This document shows positions 19,264 through 28,072 of a DNA stretch of 64,000 nucleotides, piece after piece; the stretch's first letter is position 1; the number at the start of each line of letters is the position of its first letter. This DNA is from Saprospiraceae bacterium (GTDB taxonomy: Bacteria > Bacteroidota > Bacteroidia > Chitinophagales > Saprospiraceae), in contig JANQQI010000047.1 in assembly GCA_028285085.1 (NCBI GenBank), forward strand, positions 1 through 64,000, given 5' to 3'. Below the pieces are notes generated by a model, which saw only the letters and a program-made list of their open reading frames with translations, searched no databases and was not told the DNA's origin. The position numbers and the translations under genes are program-made.

Positions 19264-19582
19264 AGTACTGTCCGTGTTTTTCACCCTTTTGAGATATCCT
19301 CTAGTGAGGGTCATATTACAATTTCACAAAGATAACCAAAGCTGCCTGAAATAAAAGTTTTTGGACTGCTTAGCAGAGTTACGGGCATTTATGAAGTAGT
19401 TACATTTTATTAAAAAAATAAATACGTATTATTTTAAAGTGTAAAAAATTGAGACTGAATCTTAAAAAACTTAAAATAAATTGACGGGAAATTTTCAATT
19501 GATGAATAAAATTCCGAAATTTGCCACGCTTTAGCAGACCCATATAGATTATTTGTAACTTATTATAAACCAAACAATAACG

Positions 19583-19888
19583 ATGAGAAAAGCTGACTTG
19601 GTTACAGCAATATCAGACAAGACTGGTGTACCGAAGGTTGATGTATTGGTTACCCTTGAGACCTTTTTCAAAGAAGTGAAAAATACACTGTCGGATGGTG
19701 AGAATGTATACATCCGAGGATTTGGAAGTTTCGTTATAAAGAAACGTGCTAAGAAAATTGGCCGCCACATTAAGAAAAATACGCCAATTGAAATTCCAGA
19801 GCACTACGTTCCTTCGTTCAAACCTGCTAAAGTATTTGTAGAGCAGGTGAAGGAAAACGTTTCGGCTCTGCCAGAAGATGAAAATTAA
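19583..19888 (+). CDS. HU/IHF family DNA-binding protein
   Basis: HU-type proteins bend and compact DNA. The 101 residues follow the family: MRKADLVTAISDKTGVPKVD, NVYIRGFGSFVIKKRAKKIGR, and the beta-arm region HIKKNTPIEIPEHYVPSFKP with the conserved Pro at the tip region, ending in a short acidic tail. It is the first gene of a + strand group with a TPR protein 21 bp downstream. The 270 bp in front are AT-rich. Confidence 0.95.
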   Translation: MRKADLVTAISDKTGVPKVDVLVTLETFFKEVKNTLSDGENVYIRGFGSFVIKKRAKKIGRHIKKNTPIEIPEHYVPSFKPAKVFVEQVKENVSALPEDEN

Positions 19889-19909
19889 TTGCATTAATTA
19901 ATACGATCT

Positions 19910-20689
19910 ATGACCCGCTTGCAGATTATCGTCATTGCCGCTGTCGCCTTGTTGTTTATGGGGTTGTATTGGGGTGCTGACACTAAGCCTAAGAGTCGGG
20001 AAAAGATTGAACGCGAAAGAGCGGTTAATGCAGAGTCCACGGATGCCAATAGTCTCGTACAAGAGGCGAAGGCTGGATTGTCTCCCGAGCAACTGGGGGT
20101 AATCCTGCAAGTGGAGCAAGATATTCAAAATAGCCAGCTGGATAGTATTCGTCTGGGATGGATAAAAAAGCTTTCGGGAAGTTGGTATGATCTGGGCCGC
20201 GCCGATATTGCCGGCGTTTACGCCGAGCAGGTTGCCGAGATGACCAATACTGAAACGGCTTGGTCGATTGCCGGAACCACTTACACGATTGGTTCGCAGC
20301 AGACGAATAGTTCTAAGGTTCGACAATTTTGTTCGGGGCGAGCGATCCGGGCTTTCGAAAATGCCATTTCATTGAATCCCGACAATATGGCTCACAAGGT
20401 CAATTTGGCCATTTGCTATACGGACAACCCGCCTCAGGGCAATCCAATGAAGGGCATTTTAATGCTGCGTGAGCTCAACGAAGAAGACCCCAAAAACATT
20501 TTGGTGTTGAATACGTTGGGACGATTAGCGATCCAAACCGGGCAATACGCTCGTGCAATTGAACGATTGCGACAAGCTGAGGCGACTGAGCCTACTAATT
20601 CTCGGACGCTGTGTCTTTTGGCGCAGGCGTTTCGCGGTAACGGGGATACCGCCCTGGCCGCAGAATATGAGCAAAAATGCAATCAGTAA
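19910..20689 (+). CDS. TPR-repeat protein with N-terminal membrane anchor
   Basis: The 259-residue product has one N-terminal hydrophobic segment (IIVIAAVALLFMGLYWG) followed by a charged linker and TPR-like repeats (AFENAISLNPDNMAHKVNLA, VLNTLGRLAIQTGQYARAIE, RTLCLLAQAFRGNGDTALA). The segment is more likely an anchor than a cleaved signal. The downstream domain would face the periplasm. It lies directly behind HU and in front of the small basic protein; a scaffold role is all that can be inferred. Confidence 0.8.
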   Translation: MTRLQIIVIAAVALLFMGLYWGADTKPKSREKIERERAVNAESTDANSLVQEAKAGLSPEQLGVILQVEQDIQNSQLDSIRLGWIKKLSGSWYDLGRADIAGVYAEQVAEMTNTETAWSIAGTTYTIGSQQTNSSKVRQFCSGRAIRAFENAISLNPDNMAHKVNLAICYTDNPPQGNPMKGILMLRELNEEDPKNILVLNTLGRLAIQTGQYARAIERLRQAEATEPTNSRTLCLLAQAFRGNGDTALAAEYEQKCNQ

Positions 20690-20751
20690 AATTTAGATTT
20701 TACTGTTCAGATAAGACATTCAAGATTTTTAATTTTTAAAAGAGATTCATT

Positions 20752-20847
20752 ATGCCTTGTGGAAAAAAGCGTAAGCGACACAAAATTTCAACGCACAAAA
20801 GAAAGAAGAGACTGCGTAAAAACCGTCACAAGAAGAAAAATAAATAA
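20752..20847 (+). CDS. 31-residue highly basic protein, probable ribosomal small protein (bS22/mS38-like)
   Basis: The frame encodes MPCGKKRKRHKISTHKRKKR and 11 further, mostly basic residues, ending KKKNK. More than half of the positions are Lys, Arg or His, and no acidic residue occurs. This pattern resembles AURKAIP1/COX24-domain proteins, a group that contains ribosomal bS22 and mitochondrial mS38, and similar short proteins are widespread in Bacteroidota. It sits between the TPR gene and the RNase G gene. Coding is supported by the clean ATG and stop and by the strongly biased composition. The family assignment is from memory of the pattern and would need a profile search. Confidence 0.75.
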   Translation: MPCGKKRKRHKISTHKRKKRLRKNRHKKKNK

Positions 20848-21369
20848 TTGCTTAGGCTGCGACTTCGTACGCTAGCAAAGCTAGATTATTTATTCCCTTT
20901 GTGATTGGTAAAAAATATCTGATGTCGGCTTCTTTTTGAAGTCCGGCATCAACCTATTTCTAAAGCATCGTATAGTTTCGATGGATCAGTGGAGGCCAGA
21001 TTAGCGGTAGAGACTAATCCTTAGATACTATTTATGTAAAGGACCATGTTTTAAAAGTATTGCTTCCTGAAAACATCTTTTTCATGAATCTGACAGCCGA
21101 TTTGAAGTCCTAGCTCGAATATATCGAATCGATTGTCAGCATCGTCGTTTTCTAATTTTTGAATATTTTTCTTTAAAACATCGTCTAAAATAAATCGATT
21201 TGAACTTGTGTTGCGATTAGTGGTAGTTGAAGTTTAAATTGATTGTAAAATATAATTATCGCAGATAGGGCGATCCAAGTTATTTCTTTTCTCCACTTTA
21301 TTCTTTTTTACCATCACAAACTTAGTCTGCACTGTCAGAGGTCCAGCCATTTTAAAGGAAAAGACTGTA
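20848..21369 (+). other. Long gene-less leader in front of the RNase G gene
   Basis: The 520 bp contain no supported frame. At 20921-20950 lies a hairpin: GATGTCGG plus CTTC pairs with GAAG and CCGGCATC around a T-rich loop, with a single bulge. It is not followed by a T run on the + strand. The rest is AT-rich. A 5' untranslated region used for RNase autoregulation, as known for E. coli rne, is possible but unproven. Confidence 0.45.
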
Positions 21370-22917
21370 GTGGAAAAAGAACTCATTATCAATTCTACGC
21401 CTACCGAAGTAGAAATTGCACTCTTAGAAGATTCGAAATTGGTAGAAATTCATTACCAAAAGACGAATACTAACTTCACCGTGGGCGATATCTTTCTCGG
21501 GCGCATTCGCAAATTAATGCCCGGCCTTAATGCGGCTTTCGTCGATATTGGTCATAAGAAAGATGCCTTCCTACATTATACCGATATGGGGCCGAAGCTT
21601 CGGTCACTGCTGAAGTATACCGAAGAAACGGTATCGGCAAAAAATACGACGCATCAGCTGGAGAGCTTCAAGATGGAGCCTGAGATCATCAAAACCGGAA
21701 AGGTAGATCAGGTGCTCAATAAGAAGCAGCCCATTTTGGTGCAAGTGCTCAAAGAACCCATCTCAACCAAAGGTCCTCGTCTGAGCTGCGAAATTACCAT
21801 TCCGGGACGTTATCTGGTCTTGACACCGTTTACCAATGTGGTGGCGGTATCGAAAAAAATATCGAATGCGGATGAACGCAAACGTCTGCGCGTACTGGTA
21901 GAAAGTATCCGACCGAAAAATTTTGGTTTGATCGTCCGTACGGCGGCTGAGGGTAAAAAAGTAGCAGATCTGCACGAAGAGCTCATGATGATGATGAGCA
22001 AATGGGAGCAGGTGTTCAAGCAATTGCATAAGGCAAAGCCGCCGATGAAGCTGCTCAGTGAGTTGGATAAAGCGTCGAGTATCCTACGGGATATTTTGAA
22101 TGATTCCTTCAATCGGATCGTCGTCAACGACCGGGAGCTGTATTATAACGTTAAGAACTTCATGAGCTCCATTGCACCGGATCAAGTCAAGATTGTCAAG
22201 CATCATCGATCGAACAAACCGATTTTTGATACTTACGGCGTGACTCGGCAGATTAAGAGTTCGTTTGGGAAAACGGCGACGATGCCAAGTGGTGCTTATC
22301 TGGTGATTGAGCATACCGAAGCGATGCACGTGATTGATGTAAATAGTGGGCACAAGGTGGCCAGTGGTGATCAGGCAGAGGCGGTGTTAGCAGTCAACCT
22401 AGAGGCCGCAGAAGAAATTGCCCGCCAGTTGCGCCTGCGGGACATTGGAGGAATTATCATTGTTGACTTCATCGATATGCGTGTTGCGGAACACAAGCGT
22501 GCACTAATAAAGAAGATGCGTGATTTTATGAAAAAGGATCGCGCTCAGCATACCATCTTGCCATTGAGTAAGTTTGGTTTGATGCAGATCACTCGACAGC
22601 GAGTTCGCCCGGAAGTGAAGATCAATACCGCAGAAGTTTGTCCGGCTTGCAACGGCACCGGTAAGATTAATCCATCTATCTTGCTCACGGATGATATCCA
22701 GCGTGATTTGCAGTTTATTCTACAATCCCGGCCAAACTCCACACTCAATCTGATGGTGCATCCATACGTGCAGGCTTTCCTGAAGAAAGGCTTGCCGAGT
22801 ATGCAAATGCGTTGGTACATGAAGCATTTCAAATGGATTAAAATTCAGGCGAAATCGGATTACCAATTGAATGAGTACCGCTTTTTTGATGGCAATCTAG
22901 ACGAGATTCGACTATAG
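21370..22917 (+). CDS. rng: Ribonuclease E/G family protein (RNase G)
   Basis: RNase G cleaves single-stranded RNA during rRNA maturation and mRNA decay. The start is a GTG at 21370. An S1-like RNA-binding domain (GDIFLGRIRKLMPGLNAAF, about 35-125) is followed by the catalytic core with the two metal-binding Asp residues in HVIDVNSG (near 323) and IIIVDFIDMR (near 366). Their spacing matches D303/D346 of E. coli RNase E. The zinc-link CPACNGTGK is near 424. The length of 515 fits RNase G rather than full RNase E. The gene is preceded by a 520-bp leader. Confidence 0.95.
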   Translation: MEKELIINSTPTEVEIALLEDSKLVEIHYQKTNTNFTVGDIFLGRIRKLMPGLNAAFVDIGHKKDAFLHYTDMGPKLRSLLKYTEETVSAKNTTHQLESFKMEPEIIKTGKVDQVLNKKQPILVQVLKEPISTKGPRLSCEITIPGRYLVLTPFTNVVAVSKKISNADERKRLRVLVESIRPKNFGLIVRTAAEGKKVADLHEELMMMMSKWEQVFKQLHKAKPPMKLLSELDKASSILRDILNDSFNRIVVNDRELYYNVKNFMSSIAPDQVKIVKHHRSNKPIFDTYGVTRQIKSSFGKTATMPSGAYLVIEHTEAMHVIDVNSGHKVASGDQAEAVLAVNLEAAEEIARQLRLRDIGGIIIVDFIDMRVAEHKRALIKKMRDFMKKDRAQHTILPLSKFGLMQITRQRVRPEVKINTAEVCPACNGTGKINPSILLTDDIQRDLQFILQSRPNSTLNLMVHPYVQAFLKKGLPSMQMRWYMKHFKWIKIQAKSDYQLNEYRFFDGNLDEIRL

Positions 22918-23071
22918 GTCAAGGGGGGCAACCACAATCTCCTGCCCGACAGGCGAGAAGGAAGAGAAAATAGATTAGCAAGCAGCTACGAAAAAGGATA
23001 GGAGTTAAACGTTTCATCTGGATTGTGATTAAAAATATTCTACAAGGTATATATTTTCAAGCAGTCCAAGC

Positions 23072-24142
23072 ATGTTTTTAGGGAAGCGCATCTTAGTGGC
23101 TCCGTTAAATTGGGGCTTGGGGCACGCCACGCGTTGTCTGCCAATTGTTCGCGCTTTACAAGCACAGGGCGCCGAAGTATTGCTTGCCTCTGATGGTCGC
23201 GCCGGGCAATTACTCCAACAAGAGCTGCCGGAATTGCCCTATTTTGAATTACCCGCCTACGCCATTCAGTATTCTGGCCAAAATATGCTCTGGACCATGT
23301 TGCGGCAAATGCCGCGCTTGGGAATCGCTGTAATGCGAGAGTATTTTGCTTTGCAAAAGCTAATACGAAGTCAAAAGATTGATGCGGTCATTTCGGATAA
23401 TCGTTTGGGATGTTTCTCTTCTAAAGTTCCCTGTGTTTTTATCACTCATCAACTCCACATTCGGGCACCACAAGCCTGGGCGGCGTGGTTGATCAATCGC
23501 GCCCATCGTTTTTTTATTAAGCGTTTTCAAGATTGTTGGGTGCCGGATTACGCGACTCCACCGCGATTGGCGGGACAGCTTTCTGCGCCCATTAAGGGGA
23601 TACAAATCCGTTATCTGAGACCACTAAGCCGTTTTAAGACCATGGCTACGCCACCACGCTATGATTTAATTGCGGTGCTGTCTGGACCAGAGCCCCAGCG
23701 GAGTCATTTTGAGGCTATCGTCCGGGAGCAATTATTAGCCGGGCCGTGGCGCAGCTTATTGGTTCGGGGCTGCCCGGAGCAGAGCGATAGAGTGGAACTG
23801 AGCGAGCGCGTGACCTGTGTTGATTTTTTAGGGGCGGAAGCGCTCAATGAGGCGATGGCCGCAAGCCGTGTCGTGCTAAGCCGTTCGGGATACAGCACCA
23901 TGATGGATCTGGCCGTATTGGCACAGCCAGCAATTTTAGTACCGACGCCAGAACAAAGTGAACAAGAGTATTTGGCGGAGCAAGCGAGCGGCAATCCTAA
24001 CTTTTCCACGTTTGAACAATCCAAATTAGATATTGCAGCTGGTATGCAGGCGCTTGAACAGAAAGCTGAAAGCTTAGACCATCGAAAAACGGATACTTTT
24101 TCTCTCATGCAGGCCTTGGCCTCCCTTTTTATAACACCTTGA
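23072..24142 (+). CDS. Glycosyltransferase, MurG/GT28-like
   Basis: The 356 residues form a two-lobed GT-B protein. The N-terminal loop ILVAPLNWGLGHATRCLPIV is the glycine-rich GT28 type, VISDNRLGCFSSKVPCVFITHQL the interlobe region, and SRSGYSTMMDLAVLAQPAILVPTPEQSEQEYLAE the nucleotide-sugar-binding C-terminal lobe found in MurG-like and UGT-like enzymes. It is not MurG itself, which has a different N-terminal block. The likely role is transfer of a sugar from a UDP donor to an envelope glycolipid or glycan; the acceptor is unknown. It stops two bases before the convergent neighbour. Confidence 0.8.
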   Translation: MFLGKRILVAPLNWGLGHATRCLPIVRALQAQGAEVLLASDGRAGQLLQQELPELPYFELPAYAIQYSGQNMLWTMLRQMPRLGIAVMREYFALQKLIRSQKIDAVISDNRLGCFSSKVPCVFITHQLHIRAPQAWAAWLINRAHRFFIKRFQDCWVPDYATPPRLAGQLSAPIKGIQIRYLRPLSRFKTMATPPRYDLIAVLSGPEPQRSHFEAIVREQLLAGPWRSLLVRGCPEQSDRVELSERVTCVDFLGAEALNEAMAASRVVLSRSGYSTMMDLAVLAQPAILVPTPEQSEQEYLAEQASGNPNFSTFEQSKLDIAAGMQALEQKAESLDHRKTDTFSLMQALASLFITP

Positions 24143-24144
24143 TT

Positions 24145-24807
24145 TTATTTCGACTGGCTTAATCGCTGATGTAACTTCTCAATCAACGCTTTCTTTTTTA
24201 CTAGTGAGTGACCATCGGTCACAGCCTTTCGCATTCGTCTTAAATCTGGAATAGCAATCTGCCCTCTGGACCAGGAATACATCCAAAAAAGGTCAATGGC
24301 ATTCATCCAGGCATTGAGGTGCATAAAAGTGGAAGCTGGTTCAATTCGGAAGCCGAGGCGTTGGACAGCCTGATCACTAAAAAAATAGGATGAGCCTTCG
24401 ATGACGATATCAGGGGCGAGTTCTCCTTTTTCTATTTTGTCAATAATATTTAAAAACCCTTCTAAATAATAAGAAAGCAACTTCCGCTGAAAGGTCAATC
24501 CTCCGGCTTGTCCACGCATCACAAACCAATAATCAAAAGCGGTACCGTTGTGCAAATCATAGCGTGTTGGTGACGGTGAATAGACGAGTAGCATGGGAGA
24601 AAGATAAAGGTAGAGCCCGGTGAGTCGTGCGATAGGAGCAATACTGAATTGGAAAAAAGGTACTAGAAGCGGGAGAGAGAGGAACCACCAATAAGAATGC
24701 TCATAGATCAGGACATTGAAAATACCTAATATGGTAAATCCAAAAATGGTTAACCCAATAGCGACAGCCCACTGCACGAATTTTGGGAGGTGATAAAAGC
24801 GATTCAT
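24145..24807 (-). CDS. Membrane protein of unknown function
   Basis: The 220 residues carry two to three hydrophobic segments near the N-terminus (VQWAVAIGLTIFGFTILGIF, WWFLSLPLLVPFFQF, LTGLYLYLSPMLLVY) and a soluble C-terminal half ending in a charged helix. No motif is recognised. It converges with the glycosyltransferase gene, with two bases between the stops. Confidence 0.65.
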   Translation of the reverse strand: MNRFYHLPKFVQWAVAIGLTIFGFTILGIFNVLIYEHSYWWFLSLPLLVPFFQFSIAPIARLTGLYLYLSPMLLVYSPSPTRYDLHNGTAFDYWFVMRGQAGGLTFQRKLLSYYLEGFLNIIDKIEKGELAPDIVIEGSSYFFSDQAVQRLGFRIEPASTFMHLNAWMNAIDLFWMYSWSRGQIAIPDLRRMRKAVTDGHSLVKKKALIEKLHQRLSQSK

Positions 24808-24871
24808 ACTAAGTTCTAAACCTGAAAATTGGGGGAAGTGTTTAGCTACAATTTATCGTTCTCAAGCCTGA

Positions 24872-25507
24872 TTAGCGGATAATACCGACGGATTGTAACA
24901 CCTCTTCGATGTCCTTCCCGGAATTGTGCAGGATGGTATTCAAACCGATAGATTGCGCGCCTTGGATATTGTCTGCATTATCGTCAATGAAAAGCGTATC
25001 ACTCGCTGCAATGCCCGCATCAGCCAGGACAAATTCGTAAACTTCGGGATGCGGCTTGCGTAATTGAATGAGATGTGAATAATAGGAACGCTCAAAAAAT
25101 CGCTCATCAAAATCCGTAATCCCATGCGTCTCGGCCAGGTCGCGATACACCCATTCGAGATGTGTCACATTGGTGTTGCTTAGTAAGAATAAGCGATAAT
25201 GCTTCGCCAAGCGTAGGAGCATCTCAAAGCGATGCGGTGGCACGCCGACGAGCATCGCGTTCCAGGCATTGAGAATATGCTCGGGAGCGATGGCGTCGCC
25301 CGCCAATTGCTGCACACGCTCCACGAAGGTCGCCTCCGTGATTGCGCCCACTTCGTAGTCTTCAAAAATGTGTCGAGTCGTATCCGAGCTGGCCAGCTCA
25401 TCGAAGCGGTCGCCCGTTAGTTCCCGAAATGCGGCATTGACACGGGCGAAATCCAGGTCGATGATGACATTGCCGAGATCAAATAAAATGTGCTTGATGT
25501 GTTCCAC
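24872..25507 (-). CDS. HAD-superfamily phosphatase (subfamily IA)
   Basis: The 211 residues show the HAD motifs: motif I FDLGNVIIDLD (the second Asp replaced by Asn, as usual in the YihX-like group), motif II LLSNTN, the Lys in LRKPHPEVY, and motif IV FIDDNADNIQGA. The cap sits between motifs I and II. It resembles YihX-like alpha-D-glucose-1-phosphate phosphatases, but the substrate is not certain. A tRNA gene follows in the opposite direction. Confidence 0.85.
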   Translation of the reverse strand: MEHIKHILFDLGNVIIDLDFARVNAAFRELTGDRFDELASSDTTRHIFEDYEVGAITEATFVERVQQLAGDAIAPEHILNAWNAMLVGVPPHRFEMLLRLAKHYRLFLLSNTNVTHLEWVYRDLAETHGITDFDERFFERSYYSHLIQLRKPHPEVYEFVLADAGIAASDTLFIDDNADNIQGAQSIGLNTILHNSGKDIEEVLQSVGIIR

Positions 25508-25621
25508 AGGGTATCATTTTCCCGCAAAGATGACACTTTTTGCATTAACCTGGTGTTAAGTCTAAGAAAGCCTCGGCAAAGTACGAAGCCAGTAGTGATG
25601 AGGCTTTGCCTACAAAAAAGA

Positions 25622-25653
25622 TTTGCAAAGGCTGTGGCAAATTTGTAAATTTG
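25622..25653 (+). promoter_or_regulatory. Candidate Bacteroidota promoter for tRNA(CAT)
   Basis: A TTTG (25622-25625) and a TAAATTTG (25646-25653) are separated by 20 bases, matching the TTTG/TAnnTTTG promoter of Bacteroidota. The predicted start is about 60 bases before the tRNA. Confidence 0.6.
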
Positions 25654-25721
25654 CTGCCCAAATCAAATCAGCGGCACGAAGCAAGATGACGCTATACGCG
25701 AAGCTGCTTCGTATCAAAAAT

Positions 25722-25795
25722 GGTCCTATAGCTCAGCTGGTTAGAGCACCTGACTCATAATCAGGGGGTCCAAGGTTCAAGTCCTTGTGGGACCA
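25722..25795 (+). tRNA. tRNA with CAT anticodon (elongator Met or lysidine-modified Ile2)
   Basis: The 74-nt cloverleaf has the acceptor stem GGTCCTA/TGGGACC, a D loop with AGCTCAGCTGGTTAGAGC, an anticodon arm CCTGA-CTCATAA-TCAGG with anticodon CAT, and a T arm with GGTTCAAGTCC. CCA is not encoded. It is not an initiator type, since the three G-C pairs at the anticodon stem base are missing. Whether it is Met or Ile2 needs a tRNA model. A terminator follows at once, then an integrase remnant. Confidence 0.95.
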
Positions 25796-25805
25796 CTCCT
25801 AATAT

Positions 25806-25838
25806 AAAGGGAAGTAACGGTTGTTGCTTTCCTTTTTT
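25806..25838 (+). terminator. Rho-independent terminator of tRNA(CAT)
   Basis: A 13-base stem (AAAGGGAAGTAAC against GTTGCTTTCCTTT, two wobbles) with a GGTT loop ends in a T run, ten bases behind the tRNA. Confidence 0.85.
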
Positions 25839-25911
25839 GTTTTTCAAAGAGCCTGTTATTATTCCACTTTCATTTGGTAGACAAGATATTCTTGCTTTTC
25901 TGTAATACCAG

Positions 25912-26262
25912 ATTGAGGGAAAATATCGCTACAGCTTGTTATGTACAAAACTCCTTATTATCTTAACAGAGTACATTCAGCAGTGTCAGCCTAGCCATTG
26001 GTTGTTTGAAGGCTAGTACAGGGGGCAATACAGTAAGCGCAGTGTATAAGCCATATTCAGAAGATCAGTAGCCAAAGCGGGCGTAGCACCTTTTGCCAAG
26101 GTACATACATTAAGACATCCATTTGCCACACATTTGATTGAGCAAGGTGTTGATACCCGCTATGTTCAATCGCTATTAGGGCATAATTCAATAAAAACGA
26201 CGATGATTTATACCCATATCACCCAAGCTGGCCTAGCTCAAATTGTGAGTCCTTTGGATTGA
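25912..26262 (+). pseudogene. Remnant of a tyrosine recombinase (integrase), C-terminal part with nonsense mutations
   Basis: Translating 25912-26262 in one frame gives the C-terminal third of a tyrosine recombinase. It contains the motifs [13 protein letters not shown] (HxxR), [16 protein letters not shown] (the His and the catalytic Tyr) and the end SPLD. Two internal stops interrupt the frame: TAG at 26014 and TAA at 26047. Both lie where Gln is expected and both are single C-to-T changes. The N-terminal two thirds and a start are missing. TTMIYTH and SPLD recall integron-type or XerC/D-like integrases of Bacteroidota. The position directly 3' of a tRNA gene fits an old integration event. 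The element is not functional as it stands. Confidence 0.85.
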
Positions 26263-26344
26263 TTGGAGGAATAGATGTGGGAGATATACGTAACTGGTTG
26301 TGTATTATACAGACGCTAGGCACAAGCAGAAAAAGACAAAATGA

Positions 26345-27790
26345 ATGAATCAGAAAATCCGAAAATATTTAATCGACCAATGTGTTTTAGGACAGCCTAT
26401 TTACTATGAAGATGTGGCAAATAAATTAAAACTAAATTTATCACTTGATAAAGATAGAAGTATTCTTAGTAAAACGTTGGGAGAAATTTCAGCCTACGAA
26501 TATGAAAATGGAAGACCGCTAATTAGCTCAATTGCCATATATAAGACTGCCAATGAACACGGAAATGGTTTTTACGATTTGTGTGAAGAACTTGGAATAG
26601 GAAAAGCAAGAAAACTAAAAAGAGAATATTTTGGTTTTACGGCACTTGAGAATTCGAAAAAATTTTGGAATAAAGAATTTAACTACCAACAATTTTATGA
26701 GTTAAAAACACCTATTTACAACTCACAAGACAATCCTTTTATAAACTTAGATGAAATAGATTTTTTTAGAAAATGGGCAAATAAGGTTTATGATAAATCT
26801 AATAATGACCACTACTCCGCTAAAGAATATCTTTTAGAAACTGTTTGGTCTAAAACTAAATTTTGGTCAGAAGAAATCATAAACAGACTTGATAATTACG
26901 AGACATCAAATAAACGAATGTGGAGTAAACGTAATTGGGCGGATGGGAAAAGAGTTTCAACATTCAAACCATACACTTGGGCAAGAATTTTCAAGAAAGG
27001 ACATAAATCAAAGGACATATTTTTTACAATAGGAATTGACCCATTACAACACGCTTTGGTTTATAAATTAGATTATTATCACGAAGGAGATTCTAAACTA
27101 TCTAAACAACAAAAAGAGCTATGTGAAAAATATATTCCTGAAAGTTTAAAATGGAATGAAATAGATGAAAATGAATTAAATGATTGGGATTGGGAAACTC
27201 TGATTAAAGGAATGGTTGAATTTATATCATCTAATTCTCATCATTACGACCAAGTTGTTAAAATGGCTTGGGGCAACAAAACTTTAGACTCAGTTTTTAC
27301 TAATAATTTAACTTTACGAGATTTTCCTAAAGGTGGATTTTCAGAGCTGCCAAAGATGAATCCTTCATTTAAGGGAATTGATGCTGACTTTGATAAAAAA
27401 AGAAAAGAGGATAAGGAACTTGGAGATTTTGGCGAAGAGTTAGTCTTGGATTATGAAAAAAATAAACTAAAGGAAAAAGGGTTAAAAGACTTTATTGACA
27501 GGGTACGAATCGTCAAAGATGGAGAGGGATACGATGTGTTATCGTTTGATGAAAATGGAAATGAAATTTGTATTGAAGTAAAAACAACTAAAGGAAATGA
27601 AAAAACGCCGTTTTATTTAAGTCAAAATGAAAAACTATTTTTCGAGAAGAATTTCAAAAAATATATGATTTACCGATTATATAACTATGACTTGGATAAA
27701 AATTATGCGGACTTTTTTATCATTAAGGATTTTGAGAAGGAACTATTTTTTCAGCCAACTGAATTTAAAGTTTACTTAAAAAAACAATAA
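26345..27790 (+). CDS. DUF3883 (PD-(D/E)xK nuclease-like) protein, accessory gene
   Basis: The 481-residue protein ends in a DUF3883-type domain (about 355-480): GDFGEELVLDYEKN, then EGYDVLSFDENG (Asp near 396) and ICIEVKTTKG (Glu-x-Lys near 411), the pattern of a PD-(D/E)xK restriction-like fold. The N-terminal 340 residues match no family I know. DUF3883 occurs in many restriction and anti-phage systems, so a defence role is inferred. The gene is much more AT-rich than the flanks, lies next to an integrase remnant, and is followed 18 bp after its stop by a copy of the ~270-bp element, all signs of transfer. The start 26345 is chosen; an ATG four bases upstream is out of frame. Confidence 0.75.
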   Translation: MNQKIRKYLIDQCVLGQPIYYEDVANKLKLNLSLDKDRSILSKTLGEISAYEYENGRPLISSIAIYKTANEHGNGFYDLCEELGIGKARKLKREYFGFTALENSKKFWNKEFNYQQFYELKTPIYNSQDNPFINLDEIDFFRKWANKVYDKSNNDHYSAKEYLLETVWSKTKFWSEEIINRLDNYETSNKRMWSKRNWADGKRVSTFKPYTWARIFKKGHKSKDIFFTIGIDPLQHALVYKLDYYHEGDSKLSKQQKELCEKYIPESLKWNEIDENELNDWDWETLIKGMVEFISSNSHHYDQVVKMAWGNKTLDSVFTNNLTLRDFPKGGFSELPKMNPSFKGIDADFDKKRKEDKELGDFGEELVLDYEKNKLKEKGLKDFIDRVRIVKDGEGYDVLSFDENGNEICIEVKTTKGNEKTPFYLSQNEKLFFEKNFKKYMIYRLYNYDLDKNYADFFIIKDFEKELFFQPTEFKVYLKKQ

Positions 27791-27807
27791 AGCCTGTGTC
27801 TAACAAT

Positions 27808-28072
27808 GGTGGCCGTTAACAAGTTAAATACCCAAAAAAACTGAAAATAGACCCAAAATTCCGCATATTACATAGATGCAAGGCATCAAAAACCACCTCC
27901 CCAAATTTTTTTTTCAATTTTCTCTAGAGACATTTATTCCAGCTGATGATTTTTATCGGATTTCGCAGTCGCGCCTTGATTTATCGCGACACTGAGCCGT
28001 AATACAGTCATATCGACAGACTGGGATTTGCTCCGGTGGTATTTTAAAATGTGTGTTGATTGGATGTTTAGA
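27808..28072 (+). repeat. Copy 1 of an uncharacterised ~270-bp interspersed element
   Basis: This stretch matches 30201-30470 in the same direction and 59295-59567 in reverse. Shared blocks in order are: CGTTAACAA-like start, AAAATTCCGCATATT, the palindromic TTTTCTCTAGAG with CATTTATTCC, TTTTTATCGGATTT, and CAGACTGGGATTTG. A hairpin (CTGATGA/TTATCGG here, CCGATAA/TTATCGG in copy 2) is kept by wobble pairs. It begins 18 bp after the DUF3883 stop. No frame in it is open across its length. Confidence 0.85.

Noticed and set aside
19516-19560. Promoter for the HU gene
   Set aside because: Two TTTG words lie about 32 bp apart, but the second lacks the TA of TAnnTTTG and the spacing is long.
27798-27830. 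Complete attC site behind the DUF3883 gene
   Set aside because: GTCTAAC fits the R box, and GTTAAAT fits its partner, but they are only about 20 bp apart, too close for an attC; likely chance in AT-rich DNA.
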